Below, piece after piece: positions 7,590 to 15,298 of a stretch of 64,000 nucleotides of DNA. Origin of the DNA: an alpha proteobacterium SCGC AAA536-K22 (lineage in GTDB: Bacteria; Pseudomonadota; Alphaproteobacteria; Puniceispirillales; Marisalimonadaceae). Position 1 is the stretch's first letter; every line of letters begins with the position of its first letter. Where the stretch lies: contig ATWQ01000008.1 in NCBI GenBank assembly GCA_000421325.1, positions 1 through 64,000 on the forward strand, given 5' to 3'. The position numbers and the translations under genes were made by a program. The notes beneath the pieces are model-generated. The model worked only from the letters and a program-made list of their open reading frames with translations, did not search any database and was not told the origin of the DNA.

Positions 7590-9626
7590 TTGAATTATAG
7601 AGCTGAAATAGATGGCTTAAGAGCAATAGCCGTTGTATCCGTTATCTTATATCACGCACAGATAGTTATCTTTGGTAGAGATTGGTTTGAAGGTGGCTTT
7701 ATCGGTGTTGATATCTTTTTTGTTATCAGTGGCTATCTCATAACTCGAATAATTTTAACTGAACTTGAAGAAACTAATTCATTTAGCTTCATAAAATTCT
7801 ATGAACGAAGAGCACGTAGGATACTTCCTATGCTGTTCCTTGTCATTGTCGTGTGTATTCCATTTGCTTGGCAAAAACTCCTACCATTGGATTTGGTTGA
7901 TTTTGCTAAAAGTGCTTTATCCGCAATAGGGTTTGGCTCAAACTTTTTTTTTTACCTTTCAACTACAAATTATGGAACTGATACATCATTTCTTAAACCT
8001 TTACTTCATACATGGAGTTTAGGTGTTGAGGAGCAATTTTATATCTTTTTCCCTATATTTACCCTTTTAATTTGGAAGTTTGCTCGTAAATCTTTTCTAA
8101 CTCTTCTCATTGGAATGCTACTTATGAGCATTCAATTCGCCGATGTTATGGAAGGAACGAATTCAGATTTTAACTTCTTTTTGCCGTTCTCGCGTTTTTG
8201 GGAATTGTTTATTGGCTCTGCCTTAGCGTTGATTGAATTAAAATATGGGCGAACAAAAAATGTAATATTAACACAAACTTTACCAATTTTGGGTTTGTTT
8301 TTAGTCGTACACAGCATCACTTTCTTTAACGAAAGCACGCCTCATCCAAGTTTCCAAACATTGATGCCAATAGTCGGAGTTGCTTTGGTAATAATGTTTT
8401 GTTCAACTGAAGACTTTGTAGGAAAAGTGCTTTCGTTGAAGCCAATTGTTGGTGTTGGACTAATTAGTTATTCACTATACCTTTGGCATTTCCCGATATT
8501 TGCTTTTGGTAGAATTGGCTCATTCAACCCTTCTGCTTACGACAAGTTAGAATGGATAGCATTAGCCTTTTTGCTCTCAATAATATCTTACTATTTGATT
8601 GAGAGGCCATTTAGGAAAAAATATTTAATTACCACAAAAATTGTTTATGTAACTTTTTTTGCTGTAATAAGTGGATTGGTTTTTTTTAACTATAATTTAA
8701 TAAAAAATGATGGCTATAAAAGTCGTTTGCCACAAATTTTATTGAAGCAAAATTTAGATGAGGCTGTTTGGGATAACTTCAAGCAAAACGGCAAACCATG
8801 TTATCAAAGGAAATCAGATTTTTGTAAAATTGAGAATGATATTTCTTTAACAACAGTTTATTCCTTATCCGACAGTCACTTCTCAGCTATGTCACCTCAA
8901 CTAGTTAAGTTTTTGGGTAAGCAGTTTAATTATACTGAAGCCAATATAGGAAGCTGCCCATTTGTATTGGGAGTTAACAAATATAACCTAGGTGGAAAAC
9001 ATGCTCACTGCACTAACGAATTTCAAAATTTGAGATATTCACTCATTAATCATAAACCATCAATTATTTTAATTGGCGGACGTTTTCCATTATACTTAAA
9101 CTCAATGAAATTTGACAATAAAGAAGGTGGCGTAGAAGGGGGCAAAACGGGACCATTCAAAGCAATTGATGGCTCTACTTTTGAAGATGCCTTTAAAAAA
9201 ACTATAGATAAATTAACTAAGGACGGTCACCAAATTATTTTTGTCTATCCAATACCAGAAGTAGGAGTACATGTTCCTAAACACCTCTTCCAAAAAATTC
9301 AGAAAATTAAGGAAATCAAAAACTTAGAAGTAATAAACCAGTTAATATCTCTTAATCCTCTTACAACAAGTTATAAGGTTTATTCTGACCGTACTAAAAG
9401 TACATTTGAATTATTTGATTCAATTAAATTTACGAATGTTCATCGAGTTTATCCACACAAATTATTTTGTGACATACAGATTAAAAATAGATGTGTAACT
9501 TATAATAAGGATGAAGTTTTTTACGCTGACGATGATCATCCCAGTGATGCAGGTGCTGAAATGGTTGTAAATAAAATAATGCACAAAATTTTTGCAGCTG
9601 AAGAAAATATTAGGAAAATAAAATAA
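7590..9626 (+). CDS. Acyltransferase-3 / SGNH-domain membrane O-acetyltransferase
   Basis: OafA/YrhL-type protein, 678 residues. The N-terminal ~360 residues are an acyltransferase-3 domain with about ten membrane helices, opening MNYRAEIDGLRAIAV and containing the LLHTWSLGVEEQFY motif. The C-terminal ~280 residues form a periplasmic SGNH-like domain (YSLSDSHFSAM with the nucleophile Ser, IGGRF block, and DDDHPSDAGAEM with the catalytic Asp/His). It would O-acetylate lipopolysaccharide or another surface glycan. Start is TTG; no in-frame alternative fits, and the family N-terminus begins right there. Its flanks and a nearby decayed relative suggest lateral gain. Confidence 0.88.
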   Translation: MNYRAEIDGLRAIAVVSVILYHAQIVIFGRDWFEGGFIGVDIFFVISGYLITRIILTELEETNSFSFIKFYERRARRILPMLFLVIVVCIPFAWQKLLPLDLVDFAKSALSAIGFGSNFFFYLSTTNYGTDTSFLKPLLHTWSLGVEEQFYIFFPIFTLLIWKFARKSFLTLLIGMLLMSIQFADVMEGTNSDFNFFLPFSRFWELFIGSALALIELKYGRTKNVILTQTLPILGLFLVVHSITFFNESTPHPSFQTLMPIVGVALVIMFCSTEDFVGKVLSLKPIVGVGLISYSLYLWHFPIFAFGRIGSFNPSAYDKLEWIALAFLLSIISYYLIERPFRKKYLITTKIVYVTFFAVISGLVFFNYNLIKNDGYKSRLPQILLKQNLDEAVWDNFKQNGKPCYQRKSDFCKIENDISLTTVYSLSDSHFSAMSPQLVKFLGKQFNYTEANIGSCPFVLGVNKYNLGGKHAHCTNEFQNLRYSLINHKPSIILIGGRFPLYLNSMKFDNKEGGVEGGKTGPFKAIDGSTFEDAFKKTIDKLTKDGHQIIFVYPIPEVGVHVPKHLFQKIQKIKEIKNLEVINQLISLNPLTTSYKVYSDRTKSTFELFDSIKFTNVHRVYPHKLFCDIQIKNRCVTYNKDEVFYADDDHPSDAGAEMVVNKIMHKIFAAEENIRKIK

Positions 9627-9644
9627 AGGTAATTTAAAATAAAA

Positions 9645-9752
9645 AAGACACTTTTTAGACAATAACCATAAGACACAAGGCTAAAAACTGTGAACCCCTT
9701 GCTCTATCCCTGTCAGCCCTAGTAAATTTTACAAGACACTTACAAGACACTT
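9645..9752 (+). repeat. Cluster of AAGACAC repeats
   Basis: AAGACAC occurs at 9645, 9670, 9734 and 9745. The last two are part of a perfect 11-bp tandem repeat, ACAAGACACTT twice (9731-9741 and 9742-9752). The one-helical-turn spacing resembles integrase arm-type sites, and the cluster lies just outside the tRNA-Val fragment. It may be the end of an older element that carried the acyltransferase. Confidence 0.45.
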
Positions 9753-9908
9753 TTATGCTTTTTGGGGGGTGTTTTTGACCTAATTTCTTGGATTAACTTC
9801 GGAGCAAAATCAGACCAAAATCGGATAGATGGTTTTAAATAACTCAATAACTTCAATAGCTAACAAGCTAAGTCTTTGTTATTTATGACGTATTTTATTT
9901 TGGTGGAA

Positions 9909-9976
9909 ATGGTGGGACTAACTGGGATTGAACCAGTGACCCCTTCGATGTCAACGAAGTGCTCTCCCGCTGAGCT
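9909..9976 (-). repeat. att repeat: partial tRNA-Val copy (left end)
   Basis: Identical over 68 bp to the 3' CCA-to-D-arm part of the tRNA-Val gene at 16322-16396. The homology ends at the base before the 5' acceptor strand: GCCTCCGGAG follows instead of ATAGTCCCAT, so a proper acceptor stem cannot form. This is the duplicated 3' tRNA end left by integration, not a second tRNA gene. Confidence 0.88.
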
Positions 9977-10083
9977 GCCTCCGGAGAATTTCAAAAACTC
10001 AAGTAAATCATACACTTAATCTACAATCACTTTTTATGTACTATAGCTCAATATAGCTAATTATCCAGCTTTTTTATATGAGT

Positions 10084-10103
10084 GTGTGACAGGAGTGTGA
10101 CAG
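10084..10103 (+). promoter_or_regulatory. Left arm-type integrase sites (GTGTGACAG x2)
   Basis: Two exact GTGTGACAG copies (10084-10092 and 10095-10103) with an 11-bp period, about 107 bp inside the left att repeat. The right end has the matching pair with the same 11-bp period, so these are likely binding sites for the element's own integrase N-terminal domain. Confidence 0.55.
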
Positions 10104-10255
10104 AAATTAAGAACTCACCTATACCCCTACCCTATAATTCTATAGGATTTATATATAATAAATAGCCCTGATATTTAGTTAGAAAATATCATCAGGTTAA
10201 TGATTTCTAGTATTAATTATATTTAATTAAGAAATCTTCTGGTAATGGAAAGAGT

Positions 10256-10320
10256 ATATATGTATTTGACTTTACGCTGTCTTTGAGACATGGGGTTATG
10301 GGAGGATATGTATAGTTAGG
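10256..10320 (+). repeat. Island repeat R0 (degenerate, 3' part)
   Basis: The end of this stretch matches sequence at and just after R3: GTTAT, six bases, then the identical ATATGTATAGTTAGG (10306-10320 and 13682-13696). Upstream, CTGTCTTTGAGACATGGGG loosely follows the right arm of the family. It precedes the first cargo gene (cupin). The rest of the 9977-10468 gap holds the arm sites and AT-rich DNA. Confidence 0.4.
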
Positions 10321-10468
10321 GTGTGCAGCAGATTGAACAACTTTTATGTTTAATTCCTAAGTAAAATCATTCAGAATATAAAACTATTAAAGTGAAGTAT
10401 TAATTTGTATTGTCATATAGATGTAATAATAGAAAAATAAAATATTTATATTTAAACAGGAGTAAATC

Positions 10469-10834
10469 ATGTCAGGAATAGTTAAAAAATCTTTCAATAA
10501 CCCGGATGAAGTTCGCAGTCCAGATAAAGCTAACGTTCATGTATGTGACTTAGGTGGTGTTGCCGCAGCGAAAATGGTACTTCAACCTGGTTGGAGTTGG
10601 TCAACTTGTATTAAACCTGTAGTCGGTGGAGAGAGTTGTCAAGCACGTCATGTTGGGACTGTACTATCAGGTTCTATGTCAGCAAAGCATAATGATGGTA
10701 CTATTGATACCTTTGTTGCAGGTGATGTATATGTAATTGAACCTGGACATGATGGTTGGGTGGAAGGTGATACTGAGTGTGTAGCTTTAGAATTCAACGC
10801 AACTGCTGCTAAAACATACGCTGCGAAAAATTAA
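10469..10834 (+). CDS. Small single-domain cupin protein
   Basis: A 121-residue cupin with the two-motif barrel: GWSWSTCIKP...CQARHVGTVLSGSM for motif 1 and GDVYVIEPGHDGWVEGD for motif 2. Metal ligands are reduced compared with classical cupins (His in QARHVG and GHDGW are candidates). This small type is often annotated only as cupin domain protein, and no substrate can be given. The ATG follows an AGGAG at seven bases. First cargo gene of the tRNA-Val element, flanked by repeats R0 and R1; base composition appears somewhat less AT-biased than its neighbours. Confidence 0.78.
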   Translation: MSGIVKKSFNNPDEVRSPDKANVHVCDLGGVAAAKMVLQPGWSWSTCIKPVVGGESCQARHVGTVLSGSMSAKHNDGTIDTFVAGDVYVIEPGHDGWVEGDTECVALEFNATAAKTYAAKN

Positions 10835-10875
10835 TAATTAATTTATTCATTTGAGACATTACAAACAACTAATGT

Positions 10876-11003
10876 AGCGTAACCATTTTAATCACTCATA
10901 TAGAAACATACAGCAGCGTTAATGTAACCAGAGTCAATGGTGCATGAGATGTGGTTGTAGTGGGTGTATGAGTCTGTGTGAGTCAGGGATGGTGTGTTAA
11001 AGT
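10876..11003 (+). repeat. Island palindromic repeat R1
   Basis: About 128 bp closely related to R2 and R3. Left arm GTAACCATTTTAATCACTC; centre CATGAGATGTGGTTGTAGTGG; right arm GAGTCTGTGTGAGTCAGGG. AACCAT...TCACTC on the left can pair with GAGTCAGGGATGGT on the right, giving an imperfect hairpin over its whole length. It lies between the cupin gene and the 11057 gene and contains no ORF. Confidence 0.75.
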
Positions 11004-11056
11004 TTGATTATTTAATTATAGTTTCCATTTATCTTAAAATATCATAAGTTAATATA

Positions 11057-11377
11057 ATGTACGCACGTGTAATAAAATTTACTTTTGTGAATCAATTTTC
11101 AAAAGAAGCCACTACTTCCCTTTTAAATAATTTAGTAACGAAAAAAGGCTTTTCTCAGGGGATGATTTTTAGAGTAACCATTGATACATCCGAAACACAA
11201 AGATATTCAGTTACAGTATGGCCTAATAAACAAGGCAGTGATAAAACATGGAAATCATTTGCTGAAAATGTATTGACACAAATAAAAGACACAGGAGCAA
11301 AGGTAGAGACTACTTTTGGACCTATTGACGAATTAAATGTCTCCAAAGACTTTGATTTCTCTAAATACAATTTTTAA
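11057..11377 (+). CDS. Small protein, probable dimeric alpha+beta-barrel (ABM-like)
   Basis: A 106-residue protein whose strand-helix-strand pattern (ARVIKFTFV, EATTSLLNNLV, GFSQGMIFRVTID, RYSVTVWPNKQ, SFAENVLTQIK, VETTFGPIDEL) fits the dimeric alpha+beta-barrel fold used by antibiotic-biosynthesis-monooxygenase and related families. No catalytic residues are recognised, so function is open. Cargo of the element, directly after repeat R1, on the plus strand while the next two genes are on the minus strand. Confidence 0.65.
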   Translation: MYARVIKFTFVNQFSKEATTSLLNNLVTKKGFSQGMIFRVTIDTSETQRYSVTVWPNKQGSDKTWKSFAENVLTQIKDTGAKVETTFGPIDELNVSKDFDFSKYNF

Positions 11378-11496
11378 TAGATTACAGGTAGTTAACTTTT
11401 AGGATTTTATTCATTAATAAGACCCATTTATAATGGGACATGAAGCTATGGCTAAATATGGAGAGTTAGGATTTCCAACAGTTTTTGAAATATGAT

Positions 11497-11850
11497 TTAA
11501 TAATTATAATCCAATAGGTTAAGTGTTCTTGTAGTTAATCTCTTTACAGTAATTTTTTTAAAGAAATTTTCATTCTCTTTAAAATGTTTTTCTATAACTT
11601 TTTGTCCCTTAACATAGGCATTTTCGTCTTTATATTCAAATAACGTTGATAATGCAAAACCACCTTCTTTGTTCCATACCTGATTCAATCTAAAGCGCAT
11701 CAATCCAATTTTTTTCATGCTTTCATAAAAGTTTGAACCTGTTTTTTCTACATAATTTATAAATAATTCCATTTCTGCTTCACTAGAAAAATCTATTAAA
11801 ACATGACTAATTAGTTTTGCTGAAGGTATTAAATTTTTTTGTTCATTCAT
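11497..11850 (-). CDS. Small dimeric-barrel-like protein, paralog of the 13191 gene
   Basis: A 117-residue protein not recognised by name. It is clearly related to the 112-residue protein at 13191: both have WNKEG, then LFEY(K/R)DE(N/K)AYV, then EKH(F/Y) at the same spacing. The strand-helix-strand pattern suggests a dimeric alpha+beta barrel. Start ATG with AGGT upstream. The gap between the 11057 gene and this one (11378-11496) shows only a 20-codon ORF without a ribosome-binding site, perhaps a gene tail. Confidence 0.65.
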   Translation of the reverse strand: MNEQKNLIPSAKLISHVLIDFSSEAEMELFINYVEKTGSNFYESMKKIGLMRFRLNQVWNKEGGFALSTLFEYKDENAYVKGQKVIEKHFKENENFFKKITVKRLTTRTLNLLDYNY

Positions 11851-11917
11851 ACATATAACCTATTGGCTAATTTAAAACATTAAACAATAAAATTATAACT
11901 TTGCAGTTACTATATTA

Positions 11918-12208
11918 TTATATTCCTTCAACCATAAGTATATTTGAAGTAGCATTTTCTAATCTTATTTTTTTATAAGGTCTGTATTCTTCACTATCAT
12001 ACCATTTCATAGCTGATTTTTTGTCAGGAAATTTTACTAATACCATTCTAGTAGGTTTCCATAAATTTGTTTCCAAAGAATCTATCTCTCCACCCCGAAT
12101 TAAGTATTCACCACCATAGCTTTCAATCATAGGTTTAACTTTTTCCATATATTTTTTGTATTCTTCTAGGTTGTGTATATCCACGTCACCAATCATATAA
12201 ACTGACAT
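11918..12208 (-). CDS. DUF1330-like small protein
   Basis: A 96-residue protein matching the DUF1330 pattern: MSVYMIGDVDIHNLEEYKKY at the start, a central YGGEYLIRGGEI, then VLVKFPDKKSAMKWYDSEEYRPYKKIR. DUF1330 adopts the dimeric alpha+beta-barrel fold; its biochemical role is unknown. I start at the ATG at 12208, which has GGAGAG five bases upstream, rather than the longer track start. Lies 67 bp upstream of the 11497 gene on the same strand, so they are probably co-transcribed from a promoter near repeat R2. Confidence 0.82.
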   Translation of the reverse strand: MSVYMIGDVDIHNLEEYKKYMEKVKPMIESYGGEYLIRGGEIDSLETNLWKPTRMVLVKFPDKKSAMKWYDSEEYRPYKKIRLENATSNILMVEGI

Positions 12209-12351
12209 AATTCTCTCCATGTTTTCTTTTTCATATTTATCTCGCTAATCAAACACCTACAAAGTAAATGTATAAACTACCAAACAATAAAATATCAATT
12301 ATGACAATTTTCATAAAGTTATTCATGCTAATAGTTTAATCCAAAGAAACA

Positions 12352-12483
12352 CCCCTCGTAAAGTATTAACCAATTTAATGTCTCATACAGAGTTATACAA
12401 TAGTGTCAGTGTAAGTTAAGTCACTAGAAACATGAGATGTTGTTATAGTGGTTGTGTGAGTCTTTTTGAGTCAGGAGTTTATA
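12352..12483 (+). repeat. Island palindromic repeat R2
   Basis: About 132 bp aligned with R3 almost throughout: CCCTCGTAAAGTATTAACCA, CTCATACAGAG, CATGAGATGTTGTTATAGTGG, GAGTCTTTTTGAGTCAGG. The orientation is the same as R1 and R3 although the genes on both sides are on the minus strand, so the repeat is not tied to transcription direction. Confidence 0.75.
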
Positions 12484-12491
12484 GTCTGATT

Positions 12492-12866
12492 TTATTTATT
12501 ATTTTCATACCAATTATCTAAGTTTATTATTTCATCTTTTGGTTTTAAACTTGATGTAAACCTCTCTACTTCAACAACAAAAAAACTAGCATACTTATCT
12601 GTTCCCCAACTTTGAACTTGCTTTTCTACATCTTCCTTTGAGTTAGCTAAATAATGAGAACAAAAAAAGGTACTATTGTTTCCAAGCCACGTTTGAGAGC
12701 ATGTTGCAAACTCTCCAACTGCATCTTCAGCCCATTTGCCGTGAGTAACACCTTTTGGATACAATTTGTTAAAAGAGGATTTATATTCATCTGACTTTTT
12801 TTCTGACAGAAAATCATAAATAACAATATAGTTATTCTTTCTATTTTCAGTATTTGTTTCCACCAT
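12492..12866 (-). CDS. Small island protein of unknown function
   Basis: A 124-residue protein I do not recognise. It begins with a polar tail, then YIVIYDFLSEKKSDEYKSSF, a central GEFATCSQTWLGNNSTFFCSHYLANS, and an end strand ASFFVVEVERF. The layout of two strand-helix-strand halves could again be a dimeric alpha+beta barrel. Two cysteines (in ATCS and FFCS) are notable. Its stop codon lies only nine bases from the end of repeat R2. Confidence 0.55.
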   Translation of the reverse strand: MVETNTENRKNNYIVIYDFLSEKKSDEYKSSFNKLYPKGVTHGKWAEDAVGEFATCSQTWLGNNSTFFCSHYLANSKEDVEKQVQSWGTDKYASFFVVEVERFTSSLKPKDEIINLDNWYENNK

Positions 12867-13190
12867 TAACCTATCAATACTTAAGCAATAGCATCAGTTT
12901 ATGTATTCCTGAATCTGTGTCAACAGGCACAGTTTCTTTCACACTTAAAAAGTCGCTACTGAGTACAGGGGTTCTGCTTCATTTATATGTAATTATAATT
13001 TAACTATAATAATATTTATATGTATCACTTAACTGTAACACTATAAGTGTAATCCTACCCCATGCATGAACCACCCCACCCTTGTACGTAATATATACAT
13101 AGGCTCTGCAGTAGATAGAGGTATTTACAATAATTAGACAGTGAAATATTCTATTATTAATAACTTTAACTTTTTAAATAGGACACTTTT
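12867..13190. other. Divergent intergenic region inside the element
   Basis: This 324-bp gap separates the divergent 12492 and 13191 genes and should contain both promoters. A 7-bp hairpin with AACA loop (CTGTGTC/GGCACAG, 12915-12932) followed by TTTCTTTC looks like a small terminator or regulatory stem on the plus strand. GTGTAATCCTACCCC and CCACCCCACCC are C-rich patches of unknown meaning. Confidence 0.35.
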
Positions 13191-13529
13191 ATGACTTCTT
13201 CAAAACTAGTAAATTATACCACAAGAGAATTTATGTCAGACCATGAACTTGAACAATACATAGTTAAACAAAACGAAATTTTTACACCTAAAGTTATTGA
13301 AGAATTTACGAAAGCTGGAATGTTAAGAAGAGTTTTGACTAAACTTTGGAATAAGGAAGGTGTTCATAGAGTTGGTATATTATTTGAGTATAGAGACGAA
13401 AAAGCATATGTTTCATGCCAAAGTCTATTAGAAAAGCATTATATCCCAATGGTAAAAACATTTATTACTAAAGTAATAGGAAGCCGGGGTATTGTAGTCC
13501 ATGAATTTAGTTCTGAAGAATTTAACTAG
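13191..13529 (+). CDS. Small dimeric-barrel-like protein, paralog of the 11497 gene
   Basis: A 112-residue protein sharing WNKEG and LFEYRDEKAYV with the 11497 protein, so the element carries two diverged members of one family, in opposite orientations. Leading strand-helix part (KLVNYTTREFMSDHELEQYI) and closing ITKVIGSRGIVVHEF fit a dimeric alpha+beta barrel. Function unknown. ATG preceded by AGGACA at about ten bases. Followed by repeat R3 after 17 bp. Confidence 0.65.
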   Translation: MTSSKLVNYTTREFMSDHELEQYIVKQNEIFTPKVIEEFTKAGMLRRVLTKLWNKEGVHRVGILFEYRDEKAYVSCQSLLEKHYIPMVKTFITKVIGSRGIVVHEFSSEEFN

Positions 13530-13546
13530 ATATAAAACACACCCCC

Positions 13547-13676
13547 CTAGTAAAGTGTTAACCATTTTAATGACTCATACAGAGTCGTACAGCATGGTTA
13601 ATGTAATCAGTGTCAATGGTACATGAGATGTAGTTATAGTGGATGTAAGAGTCTGTGCAAGTCAGGGATGGTTATA
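13547..13676 (+). repeat. Island palindromic repeat R3
   Basis: About 130 bp. Arms pair as AACCAT (13560-13565) with ATGGTT (13668-13673), TGACTC (13571-13576) with AAGTCA (13659-13664, one mismatch), and CAGAGTC (13580-13586) with GAGTCTG (13649-13655, one mismatch). The interior GTTAATGTAATCAG and CATGAGATGTAGTTATAG are shared with R1 and R2. It sits between convergent genes and has no T-run, so a simple terminator is unlikely. Confidence 0.78.
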
Positions 13677-13763
13677 GCTATATATGTATAGTTAGGTTAT
13701 GTTGCATATGAAGATTATTAATTTATTGCTTAATTGATAAATACCGCATTTTGTTCTTAATTA

Positions 13764-14453
13764 TTAAAACTTTTGCCAAAGATTTGGGTTTGGTAATAAA
13801 TGTTCAAATTGATTAGAGTTTTTAAGCATAATTGAGATATCACCAGATATTGAAATTCTATCTTCATTTGATAAATTTCTTATAGTGGAGTGTGCAGTTT
13901 TAGATGGAAAAATGACTATTTCATCTTCCATAACGTCAATTTCAAAAACAGTTTGGTTAAGATTATTTATACCACTTAGTAAACCCTTTTGTAGTTTATC
14001 ATATGAGAATAATTTATCTGCAATTTCGTTTGGGTTTTCATTAAAACTAAAAACAATATTACCAGAATTTTGAGGTTTTTTTAAATAGTATGCGAAACTA
14101 ATATTAGACTGCCAGTGTTTATGAGGATTTAAATACTCATTTTTATTACAAACTGTGGCCCAAGACCTCTGCATATAAAAATCAATCATTTCTATATTTA
14201 TGTTTAATGTACTAGCATATTCCTTAACTTTAGTTCCAATTTCTTTATATAATTTTCTAAAAAACTTATTTCTTAATAAGAATTGCTCTCCATTTAAGTC
14301 ACTTGTCCAAGCTGAATTATCATTCTTATTTGAGTTCTTAATGTTTAAAATACGTTCTATCATAATAGATTTTTCACTATTATTCATATCAATAATGTCT
14401 TTGAAAACACTGAAGGGCATAAATTGATAAGATTGATTAGATTTAATTGTCAT
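13764..14453 (-). CDS. Putative 2OG-Fe(II) oxygenase
   Basis: A 229-residue protein of the 2OG-Fe(II) oxygenase type common in marine bacteria and phages (the PF13759-like group). The jelly-roll core shows NPHKHWQSNISFAYYLKKP (candidate first metal histidine), SGNIVFSF, and FPSKTAHSTIRN with the distal His, then RISISGDI for the 2OG-binding arginine. Substrate unknown; related proteins act on nucleotides, lipids or proteins. Cargo of the element, convergent to the 13191 gene across repeat R3. Confidence 0.75.
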   Translation of the reverse strand: MTIKSNQSYQFMPFSVFKDIIDMNNSEKSIMIERILNIKNSNKNDNSAWTSDLNGEQFLLRNKFFRKLYKEIGTKVKEYASTLNINIEMIDFYMQRSWATVCNKNEYLNPHKHWQSNISFAYYLKKPQNSGNIVFSFNENPNEIADKLFSYDKLQKGLLSGINNLNQTVFEIDVMEDEIVIFPSKTAHSTIRNLSNEDRISISGDISIMLKNSNQFEHLLPNPNLWQKF

Positions 14454-14796
14454 TTTGTAAACGCTAAATCAATATTATCAAAATGATACATATTATCTAA
14501 AAATTATCATTAATTACAAAACTAATATTTAAATGTTTAATTTGCAGGCAATTATTTAATTAAAAATTAACGACACACACAAATCTTGATTTAAGAGTCA
14601 TACAGAGACAATTCATCTTTCTGGCCAGGATTGCGTATAAAATCATTTTACCTAGGTCCTATGACTCTAAAATCGCCATTAAACGCTGCTTTAGATAGCC
14701 GGAAACACACAGCCACCCGGCATTACAGAAAATAAGCAATAAAATTAAAAAACTGGAATTTGCAACTTTATATAAATCTATATAGTTTTATTTGAT
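14454..14796. other. Divergent gap with inverted repeats
   Basis: A 343-bp region between the oxygenase and HTH-membrane genes. It has a 9-bp perfect inverted repeat AGAGTCATA (14594-14602) / TATGACTCT (14660-14668) around ~57 bp. The left arm shares TCATACAGAG with the R repeats, so it may be a worn R copy. A second stem GCCGG/CCGGC follows at about 14697-14721. It could hold an operator for the HTH protein encoded just downstream. Confidence 0.4.
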
Positions 14797-15207
14797 ATGA
14801 AAAAATTAGGTAAATATACAAAAGAAGAATTAGTTATACTTGAAAATATGTATCAAGATGGCTTTACAATTTACAAGATAGCTAGAGATTTAAGAAGAAG
14901 TCAGAAGTCAGTAAGGAATAATCTAATACGATTAAAATTAATGAAGGCCCCTATTGAGACCTGTATAGATTCTAATGAGATAATTTCAAAGAAAACTAAT
15001 TATAATCTTTTAAACTTATTACCTACTACCTTCCTTCTTTTATCTTTAATTCAGCTTAATACTAACTTCTTAAAGTTTAATACCTTAAGTCAACTACTAG
15101 TATTACTACTATCTACTTTTATAATTATATTGATGACTTATAAATTTATTAAAAGAACTTATAATTTAATATTCTTATCTTTGTATTTTTATATTTTAAT
15201 GATGTAG
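14797..15207 (+). CDS. HTH protein with C-terminal membrane helices
   Basis: A 136-residue protein. Residues ~1-50 form a helix-turn-helix of the SANT/GcrA-like type (YTKEELVILENMYQDGFTIYKIARDLRRSQKSVRNNLIRL), the kind often seen in phage and island regulators. Residues ~70-136 are very hydrophobic and predict two to three membrane helices (LLNLLPTTFLLLSLI, LLVLLLSTFIIILMTYKF, LIFLSLYFYILMM). A membrane-tethered DNA-binding protein next to the integrase could control excision in response to membrane state; this is inference. The hydrophobic half might instead be low-complexity AT-rich sequence read through. Confidence 0.6.
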   Translation: MKKLGKYTKEELVILENMYQDGFTIYKIARDLRRSQKSVRNNLIRLKLMKAPIETCIDSNEIISKKTNYNLLNLLPTTFLLLSLIQLNTNFLKFNTLSQLLVLLLSTFIIILMTYKFIKRTYNLIFLSLYFYILMM

Positions 15208-15298
15208 TTATTATATATATATATTATATATTATTATATATCCTAATTATAACTAATATCTCTTCTTATTAATCTTAATTAAACTATATAGAGCGCCT

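Noticed and set aside
9903-9990. Second tRNA-Val gene
   Set aside because: Only the 3' 67-68 bases match; the 5' acceptor strand is replaced and cannot pair, so it is an att remnant.
11433-11495. 20-codon ORF MGHEAMAKYGEL...
   Set aside because: No ribosome-binding site and too short to identify; possibly the tail of a lost gene, not supportable as a feature.
10873-13676. Integron attC sites
   Set aside because: The repeats are palindromic and lie between genes, but the core boxes do not fit attC consensus, gene orientation is mixed and there is no intI; kept only as an analogy.
10256-13696. CRISPR array
   Set aside because: Repeat units are ~130 bp, spaced by whole genes, and no cas genes are present.
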